Assembly (NCBI RefSeq): GCF_001050135.1
Contig: NZ_CP012040.1
Location: forward strand, 3,675,001-3,739,000
Direction: 5' to 3'
From: Cyclobacterium amurskyense
GTDB lineage: Bacteria; Bacteroidota; Bacteroidia; Cytophagales; Cyclobacteriaceae
DNA length: 64,000 nt
A model generated the notes under the pieces. That model made no database searches. It saw only the letters and a program-made list of their open reading frames with translations, and was not told the DNA's origin. Position 1 is the first letter of the stretch. Each line of letters opens with the position of its first letter. Made by a program: the position numbers and the translations under genes. Below, one piece after another: positions 1-8,890 of this stretch.

Positions 1-1727
1 TAGCCTTGCCGGTGATTTATTTTTCAAAACTGCATACTGGACTGCTTAGGTATTCAAATTCCACAGACCTCTTCCATATTTTTGTAGCCGCATTGGTCTT
101 TACCTTATTGTTTATTGTTTTCTATTATGGTATAGGGCAACGCTGGATCTCATTGAATACTAGGTTTTTGATGTTGGTCTTGCTCGTTAATTTCTTTATT
201 GTCTCCACTTTATTGATAGCCTTTAGATTATTGGCCAAAGCGACTTTTCTAATTCTGATGAGTAAAATGACCAATAGAGCAATTCATAGGGTGTTGATTT
301 TTGGCTCTGATCAAAATGCGGTATTGGTTAAACAGGCATTGACCAATGATCCCGACATCCACTATATAGTGGAAGGATTTATAAGTACAGATAGAAGTAT
401 GCTTAATAATTACCTTGAGCAAAAGAAAGTCTATCATATTAAAGAGCTTGGCAGGCTTGAAAAGCAAAAAAATATTCAGGAATTGTTAATCACCAACGAA
501 AACCTGAATGGTAGAGAAAAACGGGTAGTGATTGAAAGATGCATTCGTTTGGGAATTAAAGTACTGACTATACCACCGGCTAAAAACTGGCTTTCGGGTG
601 AACTGCCTAGTAAGCAAATCAAAAAGCTTCGCATTGAGGACTTGTTACAGCGCAAACCAATTGTAATAGATCAACAAAAGGTGCAAAGTGACCTTGAAGG
701 TAAAAGGGTTTTGGTGACTGGTGCTGCTGGTTCCATTGGTTCTGAAATTGTCCGTCAAGTGCTCTCTTACAAACCTGCTTTGCTGATATTGTGCGACCAT
801 GCAGAGTCACCCTTGCATGAGATACAACTGGCCATGGAAGATGAATTTCCAAACGCTAAAATGGAAGTAGTCCTGGCAGATGTGAGCAACTATGAAAGGA
901 TGCACAAGCTTTTCAATGTGTGTAGGCCTCAGATCGTCTATCATGCTGCTGCCTACAAGCATGTGCCAATGATTGAAAACAATCCATTTGAGGCCATATC
1001 GGTGAATGTAGGAGGGACAAGAAACATTGCCGATCTGTCTGCGTTTTTTGAAGTGGATAAATTTGTAATGGTTTCTACTGATAAAGCAGTTAACCCTACC
1101 AATGTTATGGGTGCTTCTAAACGATTGGCAGAAATTTATACCCAATCTCTTAATGGATTGGAAACCTGCAAAACAAGGTTTATTACCACGCGGTTTGGAA
1201 ATGTTTTGGGTTCCAATGGCTCAGTAATACCACGTTTTCGTACGCAAATTAAGAATGGTGGACCAATAACAGTTACCCATCCTGATATTACAAGGTATTT
1301 TATGACCATACCGGAAGCTGTTCAGTTGGTATTGGAAGCCGGCACCATGGGTAAAGGTGGTGAGATCTTTGTTTTTGATATGGGTAAGCCGATGAAAATT
1401 GTTGATTTAGCCAAAAAAATGATCCAACTGGCGGGTTTAGAAGAAGGTAAGGACATTGATATTGTGTACTCCGGTTTACGGCCTGGAGAGAAGTTGTATG
1501 AGGAACTGCTTTCTTCTGCTGAATTAACGCTTCCCACACATCATCACAAGATTAGCATAGCCAAAGTACTTGAATACCCTTATAGGGAAGCTAATGCAGC
1601 GATTAGTGAATTGCTCGTTATTAATAAGCATCATGACAATACTTCTGTTGTCCTTAAAATGAAACAAATTATCCCGGAGTTCCTCAGTAAGAATTCCATT
1701 TATGAGGATTTGGATAAAAAGGTTTAA
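1..1727 (+). CDS. Nucleotide-sugar dehydratase/epimerase, FlaA1/CapD/WbpM-like (5' truncated by window)
   Basis: The reading frame is open to the left edge, so the true start lies upstream. The first possible start here is a TTG at position 6. What remains is about 575 residues: membrane-spanning segments in the first ~85, a CoA-binding-like domain, then a Rossmann SDR domain with the motif TGAAGSIGSE near residue 238 of the visible part. The catalytic region reads STDKAVNPTNVMGASKR, with Met where ordinary SDRs have Tyr. That is typical of the large FlaA1/PglF/WbpM UDP-GlcNAc 4,6-dehydratases that begin synthesis of modified amino sugars for capsule, O-antigen or glycoprotein glycans. Aligned with the full-length paralogue at 2829, about 60 N-terminal residues are missing. 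It acts at the cytoplasmic face of the inner membrane. The exact sugar product cannot be told from sequence. Confidence 0.9.
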   Translation, partial: ALPVIYFSKLHTGLLRYSNSTDLFHIFVAALVFTLLFIVFYYGIGQRWISLNTRFLMLVLLVNFFIVSTLLIAFRLLAKATFLILMSKMTNRAIHRVLIFGSDQNAVLVKQALTNDPDIHYIVEGFISTDRSMLNNYLEQKKVYHIKELGRLEKQKNIQELLITNENLNGREKRVVIERCIRLGIKVLTIPPAKNWLSGELPSKQIKKLRIEDLLQRKPIVIDQQKVQSDLEGKRVLVTGAAGSIGSEIVRQVLSYKPALLILCDHAESPLHEIQLAMEDEFPNAKMEVVLADVSNYERMHKLFNVCRPQIVYHAAAYKHVPMIENNPFEAISVNVGGTRNIADLSAFFEVDKFVMVSTDKAVNPTNVMGASKRLAEIYTQSLNGLETCKTRFITTRFGNVLGSNGSVIPRFRTQIKNGGPITVTHPDITRYFMTIPEAVQLVLEAGTMGKGGEIFVFDMGKPMKIVDLAKKMIQLAGLEEGKDIDIVYSGLRPGEKLYEELLSSAELTLPTHHHKISIAKVLEYPYREANAAISELLVINKHHDNTSVVLKMKQIIPEFLSKNSIYEDLDKKV

Positions 1728-2828
1728 TACATTCATGCCTTAAGGTAAATTTAGATGGGAGATATGGCTTGTTTTGCCTTGACTTAGTATATTATCCTAA
1801 TCGTTAAAAATTAAATCTTCTGACTTTTAAGGCCTCATCATTATTTTTTGATAAGCGGTTGGTTATACAGACCATTTACCGTAGCCTAGTGACTTTGTTT
1901 TTTTAATAGAATAATCAGGTGAATTAGCACCACTTTTATGCAATGGTCAACATTATGTTGGAACCATTATAGCATTAATTTTTTCTTTTATACCCCATCC
2001 ACGCAGAGGTTTACAACAGGCTTAGCACTATAGGTTGAAACCAATCAATATCAAGTGTTTCTATGCTACCTTCAATTAACATTCCTGTTCAACAGGACTA
2101 AACTTCAGTTCTATAGTCCAAACTCTGGTTGCTTTTTTCTCTTCTAGTTACCCTTACTTCCCTATTTTATCGATACATATACCACTTAGCCTATTACAAA
2201 ATTTGGCTATGGAAGTGAAAATAAAACTTTATTTCACTCTATTTGTAAGGATTTTTCTCTCAGAGAAATAATTTATTTCTATAAAATTTTAATTTTTATC
2301 TCAAGAAATTTTTAAAGAGAAATGCAATAAATACTGTGTGAAAAGTATAAATCAGTATTCAAACGAAAATTTTGTTTAAATCACATAAAAAAAATAAAGA
2401 ATTGTTTGAGTTCCATTTTTATTGCTAATAGTACATTTTAAGTTATTTTAGTATATTTGGGGAGTTTTAAAAAGGCTTAGAATTTAATTGGTTTTTCATT
2501 AAAATCGCTTTGAAAATTAAACTAGAATTAATCATTTTATTCACATACCACTTTTCTGAAAATTATGCGAATAGTTCATTTTTACGGTAACAGTAGGATT
2601 TCAAAAAATAAGCAAATAGTTTATAATTATTAGGATTTTTCAGTAACTTCAATCAATTTTATTTGAGCTAATTGGTTTAAAACTAGCGTATTAAAAGGGT
2701 TTGTTGAGGTTGCTAGTTTTTATAGATTCAAAGATGAATAATTTAATTTGAGTAATTTTTAACAAGACTTAATTCCCAGATTAATAGAAACGCCCCATTT
2801 AATGGGACTTTTATAACCAACCTTTTTT
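1728..2828. other. AT-rich noncoding stretch between two paralogous dehydratase genes
   Basis: About 1.1 kb without a credible gene in any frame. A TATATTTG box, matching the Bacteroidota -7 element, lies at 2452-2459, but I see no TTTG at the right distance upstream. If used, it would give an untranslated leader of roughly 365 bases for the gene at 2829. A short palindrome, CCCATT-T-AATGGG, sits at 2794-2806 just before that gene. No tRNA, tandem repeat or strong terminator was seen. Confidence 0.6.
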
Positions 2829-4766
2829 ATGATCAACTTTAACAAAAAAATCAACATTTTACCCAGATGGATTATCGCTTTTCTGGATGGATTTATTATG
2901 TTTCAATGTGCGATTATTGCATTTTGGCTTAGGGCCAATTTTGATTGGGTCGCATTGGCTGATTATCAGGTAGGCAGGGCAGCGGTTGCCTATTTATTGA
3001 TCGGATCTCTGGTCATGTTTTTCACAAAGAGTTATGTGGGCATTGTTAGGCATACATCCCTAAGTGATGGCTTATTGCTTTTACGTACCACAGTGATTAC
3101 CGGCGTTTTGGCTTATTTGTTGGATATTGGCTACAGTATGTATGTAGTACCCGGTATGCATTTTCTTCCTTTATCCGTACTGGTCATAACTTCAGTGCTT
3201 TCCTTGTCCCTCTTGATGGTGTACCGGCTTTTTGTTAAGGAGGTTTTTAGGCTTATCAAGAACAAAGTAGAACCAAATTTACCGGAAAAGGATGTTTTAA
3301 TCTTTGGTGCCGGAGAAGCAGGTATTTTGATTCACCAAGCCATATCAAAAAGTAGCCAATATAAATTTAACGTTCATGGATTTTTGGATGATGACCCGTC
3401 CAAACAAAAGAAAAAAATTGAAGGCGTAAGGGTTCACGGTGGACTGGAATTATTGGATACCTTGGTGAAAGAAAAGGGAGTGAAAGAGTTGATTATCTCT
3501 GTGCTTGAGCTTTCTCCTGCCAGAAAAAGAGAAATAATCGATAGATGTATCACACTTAATATTCATGCGCTTACCATTACTCCCGTAAATGAATGGGTTG
3601 ATGGCGGTGCTAAAACAGGTAGCCTTAGAGAGGTAAATATTGAAGACCTCCTTAGCAGGGATGCCATTATGTTGAAAAATAAAAATGTAGCCAGTTATCT
3701 CCAAGGCAAGACCATATTGGTGACAGGTGCTGCAGGTTCTATAGGTAGTGAGATATGTAAGCAGGTTGCACGTGCCAATCCTGGTTTTCTAATTATGCTG
3801 GATAAAGCTGAATCTCCGCTTCACGAACAAGAAATTCGCTTGGAAAGTGAGTTTCAGGATTTAGGACTTCAAACCGTTTTGGCTGATGTTACGGATGAAG
3901 ACACGCTGGATCACTTAATGAAAACGTATAGGCCGGAAGTGATATTTCATGCTGCTGCTTACAAGCATGTGCCAATGATGGAAAGGTATCCTGTGCAGGC
4001 GGTTAGGTGCAATATATTGGGTACTAAAACAGTGGCAGATTTGGCCGTGAAATATGGTGTGGAGAAATTTGTCTTAGTGAGTACGGACAAGGCAGTGAAT
4101 CCTACGAATGTGATGGGAGCCAGTAAGCGAATTGCAGAGATGTATATTCAAAGCCTTGATAAAAAATTAAGGGAATCCTCCAATGGTGGAACCCGATTTA
4201 TAACAACGAGATTTGGGAATGTTTTAGGATCAAATGGCTCAGTAATTCCATTGTTTAAAGAACAAATTAAAAAGGGAGGACCTTTAACGGTTACTGACGC
4301 GAATGTTACCCGTTATTTTATGACCATTCCTGAAGCTTGTGACCTTGTATTGGAAGCGGGTGTGATGGGAAATGGTGGTGAAATTTTTGTTTTCGACATG
4401 GGTGAGCCGGTTAAAATTATAGATTTGGCTCGAAAAATGATTCACCTTAGTGGCAAAAAACCTGATGAGGATATCATGATCCGAATCACAGGCTTAAGAC
4501 CTGGTGAAAAACTTTATGAAGAGGTGCTAAATGATCAGGAGAAATCTCTAGAAACGCATCATCCTAAAATCAAGATAGCCCAGGTAAGACCTGGCAATTT
4601 CAATGAAGTAAATCTAGAAATCGCTTTATTGTTGGATATGGAAGGCAATGAAGGTGAAATGACCTTGGTAGGGCAAATGAAGAAAATGGTGCCTGAATTC
4701 TTAAGTCATAAATCTAGATTTGAGGCCATTGATCAAAAAGCAATAGCCCAGGAATTAAAACCATAA
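2829..4766 (+). CDS. Polysaccharide biosynthesis nucleotide-sugar dehydratase/epimerase, FlaA1/CapD/WbpM-like
   Basis: Full length at 645 residues, usual for the membrane-anchored family. Four hydrophobic segments occupy roughly residues 12-145. A nucleotide-binding CoA-binding-like domain (GAGEAG near 160) follows, then the SDR domain with TGAAGSIGSE near 298-307 and the catalytic stretch STDKAVNPTNVMGASKR. The Met in the triad marks 4,6-dehydratase types such as PglF and WbpM. It likely converts a UDP-GlcNAc-type donor to a 4-keto-6-deoxy sugar for exopolysaccharide, O-antigen or glycan synthesis. It is strongly similar to the truncated upstream gene, so the pair looks like a duplication or two branches of one pathway. 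The ATG at 2829 is the natural start. Product identity is family-level inference. Confidence 0.92.
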   Translation: MINFNKKINILPRWIIAFLDGFIMFQCAIIAFWLRANFDWVALADYQVGRAAVAYLLIGSLVMFFTKSYVGIVRHTSLSDGLLLLRTTVITGVLAYLLDIGYSMYVVPGMHFLPLSVLVITSVLSLSLLMVYRLFVKEVFRLIKNKVEPNLPEKDVLIFGAGEAGILIHQAISKSSQYKFNVHGFLDDDPSKQKKKIEGVRVHGGLELLDTLVKEKGVKELIISVLELSPARKREIIDRCITLNIHALTITPVNEWVDGGAKTGSLREVNIEDLLSRDAIMLKNKNVASYLQGKTILVTGAAGSIGSEICKQVARANPGFLIMLDKAESPLHEQEIRLESEFQDLGLQTVLADVTDEDTLDHLMKTYRPEVIFHAAAYKHVPMMERYPVQAVRCNILGTKTVADLAVKYGVEKFVLVSTDKAVNPTNVMGASKRIAEMYIQSLDKKLRESSNGGTRFITTRFGNVLGSNGSVIPLFKEQIKKGGPLTVTDANVTRYFMTIPEACDLVLEAGVMGNGGEIFVFDMGEPVKIIDLARKMIHLSGKKPDEDIMIRITGLRPGEKLYEEVLNDQEKSLETHHPKIKIAQVRPGNFNEVNLEIALLLDMEGNEGEMTLVGQMKKMVPEFLSHKSRFEAIDQKAIAQELKP

Positions 4767-4878
4767 AAGGAATTGTAAGCCAAACCAAATTTGACGGGAT
4801 ATAATGGCTTAACTTTCCTTTAGGTAATTTGAATTGAAAATTAAATTAAAATACCTTTTTAAAATGATCCCCCTTTTC

Positions 4879-4886
4879 TATATTTG
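4879..4886 (+). promoter_or_regulatory. Candidate -7 box of the trp operon promoter
   Basis: TATATTTG matches the Bacteroidota TAnnTTTG -7 element exactly and lies 10 bases before the leader-peptide ATG. The region 19-20 bases further upstream is only T-rich (around 4856-4859), not a clean TTTG. If this box is used, the leader transcript starts almost at the leader ATG. Confidence 0.45.
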
Positions 4887-4895
4887 TTGATCGTT

Positions 4896-4943
4896 ATGAA
4901 AAAACAAAATCAAAATTGGTGGTGGCTTTCTTACTTCTTCTAA
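4896..4943 (+). CDS. trpL: trp operon leader peptide (MKKQNQNWWWLSYFF)
   Basis: A 15-codon open frame, ATG at 4896 and TAA at 4941, contains three consecutive Trp codons at 4917-4925. It lies between a candidate promoter and a strong terminator hairpin, directly upstream of trpE. This is the classical architecture of a transcription-attenuation leader: ribosome stalling on the Trp codons when charged tRNA-Trp is scarce would change folding downstream. The bases covering the first Trp codon, 4909-4919 (ATCAAAATTGG), can pair with 4965-4976 (CCAAATTTTGAT) with one bulge, which fits a 1:2 stem. Translation and regulation are inferred from sequence. Confidence 0.85.
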   Translation: MKKQNQNWWWLSYFF

Positions 4944-4991
4944 AGGGGAAACAGCTAACTATTGCCAAATTTTGATCAATCAGATATACTT

Positions 4992-5024
4992 AGGCTTGCT
5001 GGACTCCCGGCAAGCCTTTTTTTT
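4992..5024 (+). terminator. Intrinsic terminator of the trp attenuator
   Basis: The stem pairs AGGCTTGCTGG (4992-5002) with CCGGCAAGCCT (5007-5017), 11 base pairs including one G-U, around the loop ACTC. A run of eight T follows at 5017-5024. It stops 18 bases before the trpE ATG at 5043, so it controls read-through into the operon. A competing antiterminator is less obvious: CAGC (4952-4955) and GCC (4964-4966) could pair with GCTG and GGC of the left arm. Confidence 0.88.
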
Positions 5025-5042
5025 ATTTTAAATACCCAAAAA

Positions 5043-6449
5043 ATGAATAAAATAAGAATCAAAACCCGGTATAAAAAACTATTGGCGGATACCATCACCC
5101 CGGTGGGTATCTACCTTCAGATTCGTGATAGGTACAACAATACGATATTGTTGGAAAGTTCTGATTATCATGGAAATGAAAACAGTTATTCGTACATATG
5201 TTGCGAACCAATGGCTACTTTTTCTTTAATCAATGATGAAGTTCACCAATCTTTACCCAGGGAGCCTACCTCAGTAAAGAAACTTTATAAAAAGGACAAT
5301 ATCATGGATGAGCTTAGGCAGTTTGGGAATTCTTTTGAGGAAGAAAAGATAGACTTTAAGTTTATTACAAATGGCTTGTTTGGGTACATTCAATATGATG
5401 GAGTAAGCTTTTTTGAAGACATACAAATCAATAATCCGCAGCCAAGCTCAACACCTTTGATTCACTACGCGGTTTATAAAAACATGATCGTTGTGGATCA
5501 TTTCAAAAACGAACTGTATATTTTCGAACACTATCTGGAAGGAGACGAAGAGCAGTCAGGTATCCCAAAGATTGAAATGATACTCAACAATAAGAATATA
5601 CCAAGTTATTCTTTTAGTCTTGATGGTAAAGAAAGTTCCAATTATACTGACAATGAGTTTCTTGACATATTAGCTAAAGGAAGGGAACACTGCTTTAGGG
5701 GAGATGTATTTCAAATAGTGTTGTCACGTTCATTTTCCACAGGGTTCAAAGGAGATGAGTTTAATGTTTATCGGGCATTGCGTTCCATAAATCCTTCTCC
5801 TTATCTGTTTTACTTTGATTATGGTTCCTACAAGATATTTGGTAGTAGCCCGGAAGCACAAATTGTGGTAAAGGGAAATAAGGCTACAATTTATCCTATT
5901 GCTGGCACCTTCAAACGTACAGGAAATGACAAAGAAGATGCAGAACTGGCAGTTAAGCTATTCGATGATCCTAAAGAAAATTCTGAACATGTAATGCTGG
6001 TTGATTTGGCCAGAAACGATCTCAGTAGGTCTTCTGAGAAAGTAAATGTTGAGGTTTTTAAAGAGATACAATACTATTCTCATGTCATTCACTTGGTATC
6101 CAAAGTTACAGGAGAATTGCCCAATGGAGCTAATCCATTACAACTAGTTGCAGATACCTTCCCGGCCGGCACCCTTTCTGGTGCTCCTAAATACAGGGCC
6201 ATGGAACTTATTGATGAGCTTGAAAATAGTGCTAGAAAATTCTATGGTGGGGCCATTGGATTCTTAGGCTTTAATGGAGACTTCAACCATGCCATTTTAA
6301 TTCGATCATTTGTATCGGAAAACAATCAATTGAGATTTCAGGCAGGAGCAGGGGTAGTGGCCAAGTCCTCTATTGAAAGTGAGCTTCAGGAAGTAAGCAA
6401 TAAACTTGAGGCACTTAGGGTTGCCTTGAAGTCCGCTGAGACAATTTAA
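5043..6449 (+). CDS. trpE: Anthranilate synthase component I
   Basis: TrpE converts chorismate, with ammonia delivered by TrpG, to anthranilate, the first committed step of tryptophan synthesis. From the ATG at 5043 the protein has 468 residues, the usual length. An upstream in-frame start at 4962 is rejected because it would place coding sequence across the attenuator terminator. The N-terminal LLESS motif (about residues 35-39) is the known tryptophan feedback-binding element. The C-terminal chorismate-binding domain shows GTFKRTG, LVDLARNDLSR and FPAGTLSGAPK. It is the first structural gene of a seven-gene trp operon and lies 24 bases before trpG. Regulation is predicted at two levels: attenuation of transcription and feedback inhibition. 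Confidence 0.96.
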   Translation: MNKIRIKTRYKKLLADTITPVGIYLQIRDRYNNTILLESSDYHGNENSYSYICCEPMATFSLINDEVHQSLPREPTSVKKLYKKDNIMDELRQFGNSFEEEKIDFKFITNGLFGYIQYDGVSFFEDIQINNPQPSSTPLIHYAVYKNMIVVDHFKNELYIFEHYLEGDEEQSGIPKIEMILNNKNIPSYSFSLDGKESSNYTDNEFLDILAKGREHCFRGDVFQIVLSRSFSTGFKGDEFNVYRALRSINPSPYLFYFDYGSYKIFGSSPEAQIVVKGNKATIYPIAGTFKRTGNDKEDAELAVKLFDDPKENSEHVMLVDLARNDLSRSSEKVNVEVFKEIQYYSHVIHLVSKVTGELPNGANPLQLVADTFPAGTLSGAPKYRAMELIDELENSARKFYGGAIGFLGFNGDFNHAILIRSFVSENNQLRFQAGAGVVAKSSIESELQEVSNKLEALRVALKSAETI

Positions 6450-6473
6450 ATTTTACTAGAAAAGGATTTACAA

Positions 6474-7052
6474 ATGAAAATACTGGTACTGGACAATTAC
6501 GATTCTTTCACCTATAATTTGGTGTATATTATCCGAGAGTTGGGATACGGAGAGTCGATGGATATCATTAGAAATGATAAAATAAGCCTTGAGGAAGTGG
6601 ATGCCTACGATAAAATCTTGCTTTCCCCTGGTCCTGGCGTTCCTTCAGAAGCGGGTATAATGCCTGAATTGATCAAGAAATATGCACCAACAAAAGATAT
6701 ATTGGGAATATGCCTCGGAAATCAAGCCATTGGAGAGGCTTTCGGAGGAGGATTGATCAACCTTACGGAAGTAGTGCATGGGGTTGCTAGCAAGATTAAA
6801 ATTAAAGCTGACCCATTATTTGAAGGTTTGCCTGAATATTTCACAGTTGGAAGGTACCACAGTTGGGTAATAGATGCGACTATCCTTCCAGAGGAACTAG
6901 AAGTGATCTCTAATACTCCGGATGGGCAAATTATGGCAGTCAAACACAAGAAATTTGATGTTAGAGGTTTACAATTTCATCCTGAAAGTATTCTTACAGA
7001 ACACGGTGTACAAATAATCAGAAACTGGCTTGAGGGCAAAAAAAATAACTAA
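6474..7052 (+). CDS. trpG: Anthranilate synthase component II, glutamine amidotransferase
   Basis: A class I glutamine amidotransferase subunit of 192 residues that supplies ammonia to TrpE. The nucleophile is Cys80 in GICLGNQAIG, and the rest of the triad is His169 and Glu171 in LQFHPES. The residue two after the Cys-Leu-Gly motif is Asn where many homologues have His; this position is not part of the triad. It is a separate gene, not fused to trpD as in enterobacteria. Such subunits can also serve para-aminobenzoate synthase, but the operon context points to tryptophan. It starts at ATG 6474 and is followed by trpD after 3 bases. Confidence 0.96.
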   Translation: MKILVLDNYDSFTYNLVYIIRELGYGESMDIIRNDKISLEEVDAYDKILLSPGPGVPSEAGIMPELIKKYAPTKDILGICLGNQAIGEAFGGGLINLTEVVHGVASKIKIKADPLFEGLPEYFTVGRYHSWVIDATILPEELEVISNTPDGQIMAVKHKKFDVRGLQFHPESILTEHGVQIIRNWLEGKKNN

Positions 7053-7055
7053 TCA

Positions 7056-8066
7056 ATGAAAGAAATACTTAACCACCTAATAGAACATAAAACCCTTAAC
7101 AAAGAGCAGGCTAAGGGGGTATTGAAAGAGATGACTTCTGGTGAGGTTAATACCAGTCAAATGGCAGCCTTTCTGACCATATTTATGATGCGTAGTGTGA
7201 GGGTTGAAGAGTTGATGGGATTTAGGGAGGCCATGTTAGAAAGATGCATAGCCGTAGATATCCCTGAGTATGATGCTATTGATTTGTGCGGTACGGGAGG
7301 TGATGGCAAGGATACATTTAATGTCTCCACTTTGGCATCATTTATTGTAGCAGGTGCAGGTCAGCCTGTGGCAAAGCATGGCAATGTAGGGGTGTCCTCT
7401 ATTTGTGGTTCATCCAACTTGCTTGAATATTTTGGTTATGAGTTTACAAATGATATTGACAAACTGAAAAGCAGTTTGGATAGGGCAGGGATTTGTTTTC
7501 TACATGCTCCTCTATTTCATCCGGCCATGAAGCACATTGGTCCTGTTAGAAAGGAATTAGGTGTTAAAACCTTTTTCAATATGTTGGGCCCAATGGTCAA
7601 CCCTAGTTTCCCTAAAAAACAATTGGTAGGCGTCTTCAGCCTTGAATTAGCAAGGTTGTATGGGTATTTGTACCAAAACAATGATGTCAGGTTTAGTGTA
7701 CTTCACGCCCTTGATGGCTATGATGAAGTCTCTTTAACAGGAGATTTGAAATGGATATCCAACAGTGGCGAGCAAGTAATCAGCCCTGAAGAATTGGGTT
7801 TTAAAACGATAATGCCTGAAACGATTAAAGGAGGAAAAACCATCAAGGAATCCGCCACCATTTTTATGGATATATTGGAAGGTAAGGGGAGTGCTGAACA
7901 AGAAGCAGTGGTAATTGCAAATGCGGCAATTGCCCTGACTACCTCCAAACCAAGTTGGAGCCTTGAAACAGCTAGAGACAAGGCTACTGAAACATTAAAG
8001 AATGGGACAGCTCTTAAGGTTTTCAAAGAATTGATTAGCCCAAAAACCTCTATAAATATCAGTTGA
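7056..8066 (+). CDS. trpD: Anthranilate phosphoribosyltransferase
   Basis: Transfers the phosphoribosyl group of PRPP to anthranilate, the second step of the pathway. The 336-residue length is standard for the stand-alone enzyme. The PRPP/Mg motif CGTGGDGKDTFNVST is near residues 76-90, followed by KHGNVGVSS and the SSNLLEYFG segment of the anthranilate site. It sits between trpG (3-base gap) and trpC, whose ATG comes 2 bases after the trpD stop, so translation is probably coupled. Confidence 0.96.
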   Translation: MKEILNHLIEHKTLNKEQAKGVLKEMTSGEVNTSQMAAFLTIFMMRSVRVEELMGFREAMLERCIAVDIPEYDAIDLCGTGGDGKDTFNVSTLASFIVAGAGQPVAKHGNVGVSSICGSSNLLEYFGYEFTNDIDKLKSSLDRAGICFLHAPLFHPAMKHIGPVRKELGVKTFFNMLGPMVNPSFPKKQLVGVFSLELARLYGYLYQNNDVRFSVLHALDGYDEVSLTGDLKWISNSGEQVISPEELGFKTIMPETIKGGKTIKESATIFMDILEGKGSAEQEAVVIANAAIALTTSKPSWSLETARDKATETLKNGTALKVFKELISPKTSINIS

Positions 8067-8068
8067 AC

Positions 8069-8890
8069 ATGAATATACTGGAAAAAATAATTGCCCGAAA
8101 AAAAGAGGAAATAGCCGAAAGGAAAGCCTTGTATCCACAAAAATTATTGGAGAAAAGCCTATTCTTCGAAGGGAAGGTGGTTTCGATGAAGAAGTATGTC
8201 ACTGATCCTGAAAAGACGGGTATAATCTCCGAATTTAAAAGAAAATCCCCATCAAAAGGATTGATCAATGGAACAGCAACGGTGGAGCAAACTACCATTG
8301 GCTATATGCAGGCTGGAGCTTCAGCATTGTCCATTTTAACAGATAAAGATTTCTTTGGTGGAAGTGAAGCAGATCTTGGCTTGGCCAGAAAGTTTAATTT
8401 CTGCCCAATTCTCCGCAAAGACTTTATGGTGGATGAGTACCAAATAATAGAATCCAGGTCAATAGGAGCTGATTGTATTTTATTAATAGCTGCGGCACTA
8501 CCTCAAAAAAGACTTTTTGAATTGGCGGCCTTTGCCAAAAGTCTTGGATTAGAAGTGTTATTGGAAGTTCATGATAAGGAAGAATTAGAACAAAGCCTCA
8601 ATGAAAATGTTGATTTAGTGGGCGTGAATAACCGCAACCTGAAAACATTTGAGGTAAACACCCAAACCTCTTTGGATTTGGTGGGAGAAATTCCTGATAC
8701 ATTTACCAAGATATCTGAAAGTGGACTTTCTGATCCTGCCAAATTGGTCCAATTGAAAAATGCTGGTTATGATGGCTTTTTGATTGGGGAAAATTTCATG
8801 AAAACCATTAGGCCTCATCAAGCAGCATATAATTTCATGCAGCAGTACAGGCGATTATTGAAGGCATCAAAAGAGCAAGTAAAGGCATGA
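8069..8890 (+). CDS. trpC: Indole-3-glycerol-phosphate synthase
   Basis: Catalyses ring closure and decarboxylation of CdRP to indole-3-glycerol phosphate; a TIM-barrel protein. The ATG at 8069, two bases after the trpD stop, is preferred over an in-frame TTG at 8063 inside trpD, giving about 273 residues. Signature stretches are SEFKRKSPSKG (catalytic Lys), LRKDFMVDEYQI, LLEVHDKEEL, GVNNRNLKTF and SESGL. It is monofunctional, with trpF encoded separately. Its stop overlaps the trpF start as ATGA. Confidence 0.96.
   Translation: MNILEKIIARKKEEIAERKALYPQKLLEKSLFFEGKVVSMKKYVTDPEKTGIISEFKRKSPSKGLINGTATVEQTTIGYMQAGASALSILTDKDFFGGSEADLGLARKFNFCPILRKDFMVDEYQIIESRSIGADCILLIAAALPQKRLFELAAFAKSLGLEVLLEVHDKEELEQSLNENVDLVGVNNRNLKTFEVNTQTSLDLVGEIPDTFTKISESGLSDPAKLVQLKNAGYDGFLIGENFMKTIRPHQAAYNFMQQYRRLLKASKEQVKA

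Noticed and set aside
1728..2828. CRISPR array or tandem repeat in the long spacer
   Set aside because: No regularly spaced repeats were found on reading both strands; the stretch is just AT-rich.
4962..5042. Upstream in-frame start for trpE
   Set aside because: It would translate across the attenuator stem and T-run; the ATG at 5043 fits the family length and leaves the regulatory hairpin free.
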